The notes beneath the pieces were generated by a model that saw only the letters and a list, made by a program, of their open reading frames with translations, searched no databases and was not told the origin of the DNA. The position numbers and the translations under genes were made by a program. Below are positions 1 through 4,618 of a DNA stretch of 6,227 nt, piece by piece. This DNA comes from Chthoniobacter sp. (GTDB taxonomy: Bacteria; Verrucomicrobiota; Verrucomicrobiia; Chthoniobacterales; Chthoniobacteraceae), in NCBI GenBank assembly GCA_025352865.1, contig JANXSB010000360.1, positions 1 to 6,227 of the forward strand. The letters are read 5' to 3'. The stretch's first letter is position 1. Every line of letters starts with the position of its first letter.

Positions 1-269
1 GCTGCGCCACGGCACCGCCGCCGCTCACCGCTGACTCACCCGCCAATCCCGATGCCCCGGCAGGCGTGCCGCCGGGACGCCATGCCTCGCTGCGACCCGA
101 CGACGCGACTTTGAAAAGCCGCGCGATGCTCGCTGCGGCGGCCAAGGCGCAGGAGCAGTGGAACGAAAACGGCCCCGTCTTCGGCACGCCCGCGGAACCG
201 GGCACCGCGACGAAACCAGACGCGATGCCGGGCATGGACCACAGCAAAATGAAAGGCATGAAACCATGA
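1..269 (+). CDS. C-terminal part of a small putative lipoprotein with Met/His-rich tail (5' end outside window)
   Basis: An open frame enters from the left edge (codons begin at position 3) and runs 88 codons to the TGA at 267-269. The first complete codon is Cys, followed by ATAPPPLTADSPANPDAP, a low-complexity Pro/Ala/Asp linker of the kind that follows the lipidated Cys of small lipoproteins. The two bases before it (GC) allow Gly or Ser, as a lipobox needs. I therefore infer that almost only the signal peptide lies outside the window. The last residues, MPGMDHSKMKGMKP, are a Met/His cluster typical of periplasmic copper-binding segments. No catalytic domain is visible. The stop overlaps the next start (ATGA), so it is probably translationally coupled to the TolC-like gene. 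Function is unknown; a periplasmic copper-binding or accessory role is inferred from the tail and the neighbours. Confidence 0.6.
   Translation, partial: CATAPPPLTADSPANPDAPAGVPPGRHASLRPDDATLKSRAMLAAAAKAQEQWNENGPVFGTPAEPGTATKPDAMPGMDHSKMKGMKP
251..256 (+). promoter_or_regulatory. Ribosome binding site for the TolC-like gene
   Basis: GAAAGG lies 9 bases before the ATG at 266, inside the end of the upstream lipoprotein gene. It supports 266 over the GTG at 158 as the true start, because a signal peptide begins directly at 266. Confidence 0.5.
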
Positions 270-1726
270 ACATCTCCCGGAAAATTCTTGCGCTCGGTCT
301 GGTTGCGGCGCTGCTGTCGGCCACGGGACGCGCGACGGAGAAAGGGCAACCGTTTGCGCCCGTCGCCGACGCGGTGAAGGCACGGACGGGCCGCGAAGTG
401 CGCTGGCAGGAAGATGCCGAGGCTCGCGCGGAGAATCTGCGCGCCGTCCGCGCGCTGCTGAAGAAGCCGCTCAACGTCGGCACCGCGGCGCAAATCGCGC
501 TGCTGAACAATCCGGGATTGCAGGCAACGTTCGAGGACATCGGGATCTCCGCCGCGGATTTGCGCGAGGCGGGTGCGTGGAAAAATCCGACGCTGGATTT
601 GAGCGTCCGTTTTCCCGACCGGCCGCCGTCGGGCGTGAATGCGGAGGAGGCCGTGATCTTCAATCTGCTCGATCTTTTCATGGTGCCGCTGCGCAAGCGC
701 GTGGCGGCGGAACATCTGCGGGCGGCGCAACTTCGCGTGGCCGATGAGGCGCTCCAGCTCGTCGCCGAGACGAAGAGCGCGGTCTATCGGCTGCAAGGCG
801 ATGAGCAACTCATCGGGCGGCTGAGGCTCGTGCGCGAAGCGGGCGGCGCGGCGCTCGAACTCGCGCAGAAACAGCACGAGGCGGGAAATATCAGCGACCT
901 CGCGCTCATGCAGCACCAGGCGAACTACAGCCAGGCGCGGCTCGATGTCGCGATGGCCGAAGGCGAGATGCGCGGGCATCGGGAAAAGCTCACGCGTCTG
1001 CTCGGCGTGTGGGGCGCGGATACGGGTTGGAAAATGGGCGGCGAACTGCCGCCGTTGCCGGCGTCCGATCCGGCGCTGGCCGGGCTGGAGTCGCTCGCCG
1101 TGGCGCAGCGGCTCGATCTCGCGGCGGCGCGGGCGGAACTCGGCGGCGTAGTCCGCGCGCTCGGGCTGACGAAGGCTTACCGCTTCGTCGGCGCGCTGGA
1201 GTTTGGCATCGACACCGAGCGCGATACGGATCGCACAAACCTCACCGGGCCGCGGATGAGTGTGGAGCTGCCGATCTTCAATCAGGGCCAGGCGCGGGTC
1301 GCCAAGGCGCAGGCCGAGCTGCGGCGAGCGGAGCGGAAGTTTGAGGCGCTGGCCATCGGCATTCGCAGCGAGGTGCGCGAGCTGCACGACCAGCTCGTGA
1401 GCAAGCGTGAGATCGCCCGCTTTTACCACGACGACCTGCTGCCGGGCCGCATCGCGATCCTCAATCAGTCGCTCCTTTTCTACAACGGGATGCTCCTCGG
1501 AAACTACGAACTCTTCGCCGCCAAGACCGAGGAACTCCACGCCGAGCGCGGCTACGTGGAGGCGCTGCGCGACTACTGGATCGCCCGCGCGGAACTGGAA
1601 CGCACCGCCGGCGGCAGCTTCACCGCGCGCCCGGCCGCTGCGCCTGTAGGGGAAGCTGTCAGCTTCCCCTACAGGCGCGAGCAAGCGATCTCTGCACCCG
1701 CCAAACCAAGCGCCCATCAGCATTGA
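266..1726 (+). CDS. TolC-family outer membrane efflux protein (OEP family), probably for metal efflux
   Basis: This 486-residue protein should form a trimeric outer-membrane and periplasmic exit duct. It starts with a signal peptide (MNISRKILALGLVAALLSAT, cleavage near residues 20-23). Two long helical OEP repeats follow. The first, about residues 72-248, opens with the family-typical ALLNNPGLQATFEDIGIS. The second, about 278-448, contains ELPIFNQGQARVAKAQAEL at 334-352, the hallmark start of the second helical hairpin in metal-efflux outer-membrane factors. Heptad-like Ala/Leu/Glu-rich helices fill both halves. Length fits the family. The start at 266 overlaps the upstream stop, and the multicopper oxidase gene begins 13 bases after the stop, so this looks like one operon. 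The inner-membrane pump and adaptor it would need are not in the window. The last ~35 residues lie beyond the OEP fold; residues 459-471 are encoded entirely by a perfect palindrome, which suggests a late insertion into the gene's end. The exact substrate is inferred from neighbours only. Confidence 0.9.
   Translation: MNISRKILALGLVAALLSATGRATEKGQPFAPVADAVKARTGREVRWQEDAEARAENLRAVRALLKKPLNVGTAAQIALLNNPGLQATFEDIGISAADLREAGAWKNPTLDLSVRFPDRPPSGVNAEEAVIFNLLDLFMVPLRKRVAAEHLRAAQLRVADEALQLVAETKSAVYRLQGDEQLIGRLRLVREAGGAALELAQKQHEAGNISDLALMQHQANYSQARLDVAMAEGEMRGHREKLTRLLGVWGADTGWKMGGELPPLPASDPALAGLESLAVAQRLDLAAARAELGGVVRALGLTKAYRFVGALEFGIDTERDTDRTNLTGPRMSVELPIFNQGQARVAKAQAELRRAERKFEALAIGIRSEVRELHDQLVSKREIARFYHDDLLPGRIAILNQSLLFYNGMLLGNYELFAAKTEELHAERGYVEALRDYWIARAELERTAGGSFTARPAAAPVGEAVSFPYRREQAISAPAKPSAHQH
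1640..1678. repeat. Perfect palindrome (18-bp arms, 3-base loop) inside the tolC-like gene
   Basis: The arms GCGCCTGTAGGGGAAGCT (1640-1657) and AGCTTCCCCTACAGGCGC (1661-1678) are exact reverse complements around the loop GTC. The unit is 39 bases, exactly 13 codons in frame, and encodes APVGEAVSFPYRR. It resembles REP-like dispersed palindromes rather than a terminator: there is no T-run and it sits in coding sequence ahead of the stop. Confidence 0.85.
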
Positions 1727-1731
1727 AAGGA
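1726..1731 (+). promoter_or_regulatory. Ribosome binding site for the multicopper oxidase gene
   Basis: AAAGGA begins at the last base of the tolC-like stop codon and lies 8 bases before the ATG at 1740. This is good Shine-Dalgarno spacing and fixes the start that carries the twin-arginine signal. Confidence 0.6.
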
Positions 1732-1739
1732 CACTGACC

Positions 1740-3083
1740 ATGATTACCCGTCGCAAACTTTTTACCGGAGCTGCCGCCCTCGCGAGCGTCGCCGCCCTCG
1801 AACGCACCGCCCGCGCCGCGGAAAAAGCCGCGCCCGCGGACCCCGGCGAGCGCTTTCCGCCCGGCGAATCCGGCAAGGACTACACGCCCGTCGTCACGCC
1901 CAACGGCGTCGCGCTGCCGTTCAAGATCGTCGATGGCGTGAAGGTCTTTCACCTCATCGCCGAGGAGGTGCCGAACCACGAATTCGCGCCCGGCCTCCTC
2001 GCGCATTGCTGGGGCTACAACGGGCGCGTGCATGGCCCGACCATTGAGGCCGTCGAGGGCGACCGCGTCCGCATTTACGTGACCAACCGCCTGCCCGAAC
2101 CGACGAGCAGCCACTGGCACGGCATCCTTTTGCCGAGCGGCATGGACGGCGTGGCCGGCCTCACGCAAAAACCCATCGAGCCGGGCGAGACCTTCAAATA
2201 CGAGTTCACCCTGCGGCAGCACGGCACCTACATGTATCACCCGCATTTCGACGAGATGACGCAGATGGCGATGGGCATGATGGGCATGTTCATCGTCCAC
2301 CCGCGGAACCCGAAACGCCGGCCCGACCGCGACTTTGCCTACATGCTCAGCGAATGGAAAATCGTCCCCGGAACGATGCGGCCCGACCCGATGGAGATGA
2401 CCGAGTTCAACACCCTCACGCTGAACGCAAAATGTTTTCCCGGCACCGCGCCCATGGTCGTGAAAAAGGGCGACCTCGTGCGCATCCGCCTCGGTAATCT
2501 CGGCGCGATGGATCATCACCCGATCCACCTCCACGGTTACTATTTCAAAGTCATCGCGACCGACGGCGGCGAAATCCCCGAGGCCGGGCAGTGGCCGGAG
2601 ACAACCGTACTCGTGGCCGTGGGAACCACGCGCACCGTCGAGTTCATCGCCGACAATCCCGGCGACTGGGCGATCCACTGCCACATGACGCATCATGTGA
2701 TGAACCAGATGGGCCACGGCCTGCCGAACCTCCTCGGCATCGACAAAAGCCAGCTCGACAAAAAGGTGAAGGCCTTTCTGCCCGGCTACATGACCATGGG
2801 CCAGGACGGCATGGGCGGCATGGGCGACATGGGGATGCATGTCCCGCGCAACAGCCTGCCCATGGTCGGGGCACCTGGCCCGCACGGCTACATCGACATG
2901 GGCGGCATGTTCACGATCCTCAAAGTGCGCGAGAGCCTCACGAGCTACGACGATCCCGGCTGGTATCAGACACCGCCCGGCACGCAGGCCGGTCTCGCGA
3001 GCAATGCCGACCTGCAACGCGACCTCGGCTTCATCCCCGACGCCAAGCCCACAGCCACGCCGCCGAGGAAACACGAACACTAA
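1740..3083 (+). CDS. Two-domain multicopper oxidase, Tat-exported, with Met-rich segment
   Basis: This 447-residue periplasmic multicopper oxidase would couple oxidation of a substrate (Cu(I) in copper-tolerance enzymes, phenols in laccases) to reduction of O2 to water. The N-terminus TRRKLFTG plus a hydrophobic stretch ending ARA-AE (residues 3-27) is a Tat signal. All four copper-binding motifs are present: HWHG 125-128, HPH 167-169, HPIHLHG 260-266 and HCHMTHHVMNQM 313-324. The last supplies the type 1 ligands C314, H319 and axial M324; H260 is the other type 1 ligand. There are two cupredoxin domains (about 65-188 and 222-332), not the three of CopA or CueO, with the type 1 site in the second domain as in small laccases. 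A Met/Gly-rich stretch at 351-366 may bind Cu(I). A His-containing tail (KHEH) ends the protein. Its place between the TolC-like gene and a heme protein supports a copper or redox detoxification role. Substrate is unproven. Confidence 0.93.
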   Translation: MITRRKLFTGAAALASVAALERTARAAEKAAPADPGERFPPGESGKDYTPVVTPNGVALPFKIVDGVKVFHLIAEEVPNHEFAPGLLAHCWGYNGRVHGPTIEAVEGDRVRIYVTNRLPEPTSSHWHGILLPSGMDGVAGLTQKPIEPGETFKYEFTLRQHGTYMYHPHFDEMTQMAMGMMGMFIVHPRNPKRRPDRDFAYMLSEWKIVPGTMRPDPMEMTEFNTLTLNAKCFPGTAPMVVKKGDLVRIRLGNLGAMDHHPIHLHGYYFKVIATDGGEIPEAGQWPETTVLVAVGTTRTVEFIADNPGDWAIHCHMTHHVMNQMGHGLPNLLGIDKSQLDKKVKAFLPGYMTMGQDGMGGMGDMGMHVPRNSLPMVGAPGPHGYIDMGGMFTILKVRESLTSYDDPGWYQTPPGTQAGLASNADLQRDLGFIPDAKPTATPPRKHEH

Positions 3084-3089
3084 AGCCCG

Positions 3090-4181
3090 ATGCCAAATCT
3101 ACGCTGTCTTTGCTTCCTTCTGATGGTGTCGCTGCGCGCTTTCGCCGCACCGGTCGAGATTGCCCCGTCGAGTTTTACAGGTGCCTTGCAGCCCCAGGTG
3201 GCGGTGGGGGCGAAGGGCGAAATCCACGTCGTCTTTGGGCAAAAGGACGGCGCGATTTTCCACACGCTCTCGACCGACGAAGCGCGTACGTTTCGCGCGC
3301 CGGTGAAAATCGGCGCACTGCCCAAGCTCGCGCTCGGCATGCACCGCGGCCCGCGCATTGCCATCGCGGGCGAACGTGTGGTCGTCACCGCCGTCTCGCA
3401 TGAAGGCGGCGATTTGCTGGCGTGGGCTTCCACCGATCGCGGCGTGAGCTGGACCGGACCGGCCACGCTGAACACCGCGCCGAAGTCCGCACGCGAGGGC
3501 TTGCACGCCATGGCCGCCAGCGGGGAGCGTGTCGCCGTGGCGTGGCTGGATTTGAGGAATAGCGGCACGGAGCTTTGGGGCGCTCTGTCCAAAAACGGCG
3601 GCGCGAGCTGGGAGCCGGACGCGCGCATTTATCAATCGCCCGACGGCTCCATCTGCCAATGTTGCGCGCCGAGTCTCGCCTTTGGCCCGCGTGGGGAACT
3701 CGCCGCGATGTGGCGCAATGCCCTCGGCGGAGCGCGCGATCTTTACGCTGCGCTGAGCAGCGATGGCGGGCAGACTTTTGCACCAGCGGTAAAGCTCGGC
3801 ACCGGCACTTGGAAACTGAACGCGTGTCCGATGGACGGTGGCGGCGTAACCTTTCTCCGCGCGGAACCCGAAGAAGCGCTGCTGAACTGCGCGACGTGCC
3901 ACCAAACCAAAGACCGGCACCGCGGCCTGTTCGGCAACGACTGCGCGCAATGCCACGCCACGACAAAATGGACGCTCGCTGAATACCGCCATCCTTCGTC
4001 TGCCTCGCAGTCGTGCGCTCAATGCCACCAAGCCCCGCCGAGTCACTACATGATGCACTTTCAAATGATCGATCAAAAGATCTGCGGACAGCCGAATGCC
4101 AAGGTCAACCAATGCTTCCTCTGCCATCAAACAACCTCTTGGAATGACATCAAAGGCGTCGGCTTTTACAAACACCACTGA
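3090..4181 (+). CDS. Secreted fusion: BNR/sialidase-like partial propeller + tetraheme cytochrome c module
   Basis: This 363-residue protein starts 6 bases after the oxidase stop. Residues 1-20 form a signal peptide (cleavage after AFA at about 19). Residues 22-252 are a BNR/sialidase-like beta-propeller segment with Asp-box motifs STDRGVSW 114-121, SKNGGASW 167-174 and SSDGGQTF 223-230, plus a degenerate one at 61-68. It carries a CxCC cluster (C189, C191, C192) followed by APS, seen in a subgroup of these propellers. No sialidase catalytic Arg triad can be assigned, so glycosidase activity should not be assumed. Residues 265-363 are a different module: four CxxCH heme sites at C267-H271, C285-H289, C309-H313 and C342-H346, ending WNDIKGVGFYKHH. 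The module resembles the C-terminal part of class III-like multiheme cytochromes. The propeller appears short (four recognisable repeats rather than a closed six), and GC drops across the join, so a deletion or recombination fusion is possible. Electron exchange with the adjacent oxidase is inferred. Confidence 0.8.
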   Translation: MPNLRCLCFLLMVSLRAFAAPVEIAPSSFTGALQPQVAVGAKGEIHVVFGQKDGAIFHTLSTDEARTFRAPVKIGALPKLALGMHRGPRIAIAGERVVVTAVSHEGGDLLAWASTDRGVSWTGPATLNTAPKSAREGLHAMAASGERVAVAWLDLRNSGTELWGALSKNGGASWEPDARIYQSPDGSICQCCAPSLAFGPRGELAAMWRNALGGARDLYAALSSDGGQTFAPAVKLGTGTWKLNACPMDGGGVTFLRAEPEEALLNCATCHQTKDRHRGLFGNDCAQCHATTKWTLAEYRHPSSASQSCAQCHQAPPSHYMMHFQMIDQKICGQPNAKVNQCFLCHQTTSWNDIKGVGFYKHH

Positions 4182-4238
4182 AGGAACAGCGTGAAAGGGG
4201 GTGGTTTTAGAATCTCGCTTTTGCCGAGCTGACCCTAG
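4182..4238. other. Intergenic spacer after the copper operon
   Basis: No open frame is supportable here. The stretch follows the cytochrome-fusion stop and precedes the decayed gene pieces. It contains the left arm and centre of the imperfect hairpin at 4199-4248. No convincing promoter was seen. Confidence 0.5.
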
Positions 4239-4248
4239 AAATCCACCC
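4199..4248. repeat. Imperfect inverted repeat / hairpin downstream of the copper operon
   Basis: GGGTGGTTTT (4199-4208) pairs with AAATCCACCC (4239-4248) with one T:T mismatch. An inner stem CTCG (4214-4217) / CGAG (4225-4228) sits within the loop. No T-run follows the right arm, so a classical intrinsic terminator is doubtful. It could be a REP-like or IS-end structure linked to the transposase relic that begins in the right arm. Confidence 0.4.
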
Positions 4249-4370
4249 GCTGTCTCGCGGACGTGTTGCGCGACCCGAAACGTGCCCCTTCCAAATGGGT
4301 GTATGTGAACATTCCACTGGCCGCTTTCGCATGGCAGGAGGGCTATGGCGCGTTCACCGTGAGCGCGTCC
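4239..4370 (+). pseudogene. Remnant of an IS200/RAYT-type Y1 (HUH) transposase
   Basis: In the frame of 4263, after the stop at 4236-4238, the translation reads DPKRAPSKWVYVNIPL followed by AAFAWQEGYGAFTVSAS. The segment SKWV plus FAWQEGYGAFTVSAS is highly characteristic of the Y1 transposase family (REP-associated tyrosine transposases), where it lies between the HUH motif and the catalytic Tyr helix. Neither the HUH motif nor the downstream Tyr region (the EEHHRK stretch usually follows) is present, so only about 40 residues of a normally 150-250 residue protein remain. It runs directly into unrelated coding sequence at about 4371. It is not expected to be active. Confidence 0.75.
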
Positions 4371-4382
4371 ACGGCCACCGGT

Positions 4383-4506
4383 TTCACTCCCACCGACGCC
4401 GCGCGCAACCCCGAAATCGCGCCCGGCGAATACGTCTGCCTCAGCGTCGCCGCCACGCACCGGCATGGACGCCGCTACGCGCCGCCGCATCTTCGAGCCG
4501 TTTTTC
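4383..4506 (+). pseudogene. Frameshifted remnant of a histidine-kinase HATPase_c domain
   Basis: The same frame as the transposase relic continues with TDAARNPEIAPGEYVCLSVAAT, ending at about 4457. From 4459 the next frame reads TGMDAATRRRIFEPFF, ending at 4506. Joined, these give the pattern of a sensor-kinase ATPase domain: APGEYVCLSV leading into the G1-type D-T-G-T-G-M box and the F-box FEPFF. The expected GGC codon between ACG and ACC is reduced to a single C, consistent with a 2-base deletion at 4458, and the expected Asp before it is Ala (GCC). The domain lacks its N-box upstream and the G2 box downstream, so this is a relic. The family call rests on motif memory, not on a search. Confidence 0.7.
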
Positions 4507-4593
4507 GACATGCTGCACCCGAATCCCGAGACCTACGCGAAGTGGGCCGCGGAGCTGACGCCGATCCTCGACAAGCTCGGGCTGGCGAAGTAA
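4507..4593 (+). pseudogene. Unidentified C-terminal coding fragment ending at a TAA stop
   Basis: In frame with the kinase F-box, the sequence continues DMLHPNPETYAKWAAELTPI and then LDKLGLAK before TAA at 4591-4593. The composition is protein-like: amphipathic, with a helical end. It does not match the usual TTK and G2 box that should follow FEPFF in a histidine kinase, so it looks like the tail of another gene joined here. I do not recognise the family. A short intact ORF from the ATG at 4465 to 4593 (42 residues) covers both pieces, but no Shine-Dalgarno site or independent function is evident. Confidence 0.4.
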
Positions 4594-4618
4594 CGCGCGC
4601 TGCGTAGCTTTGGCGCGC

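Noticed and set aside
158..268. GTG at 158 as an earlier start for the TolC-like protein
   Set aside because: It would add 36 Arg-rich residues ahead of a clear signal peptide and overlap the lipoprotein gene. The ATG at 266 has a Shine-Dalgarno site and the ATGA overlap.
25..696. Minus-strand open frame of 223 codons opposite the lipoprotein and TolC-like genes
   Set aside because: It is Ser/Arg/Ala-rich without motifs, opposite a strongly supported coding strand.
2808..2838. GGCATGGGC-type short repeats as a tandem DNA repeat
   Set aside because: They simply encode the Met/Gly-rich stretch of the oxidase and vary in codon detail, so they are reported as a protein feature.
1659..3080. Long minus-strand open frame (473 codons) opposite the multicopper oxidase
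   Set aside because: The translation is His/Arg/Val-rich with no recognisable domain and mirrors the oxidase codons. The plus strand has all copper motifs, a signal peptide and a ribosome binding site.
3099..4511. Long minus-strand open frame (470 codons) opposite the heme fusion gene
   Set aside because: It is Arg/Ala-rich with no domain, an artefact of high GC. It spans unrelated plus-strand pieces including the pseudogene mosaic.
4263..4607. A 114-codon open frame as an intact novel gene
   Set aside because: Its first half is a transposase fragment followed by a kinase fragment. After about 4460 it loses the protein-like frame and becomes Arg/Ala-rich noise, while the adjacent frame continues the kinase motif.
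4610..4618. TTG at 4610 as the dop start
   Set aside because: It adds only three residues before MKRVFGIETEYGI. The ATG at 4619 matches the usual Dop N-terminus, though neither has a strong ribosome binding site.
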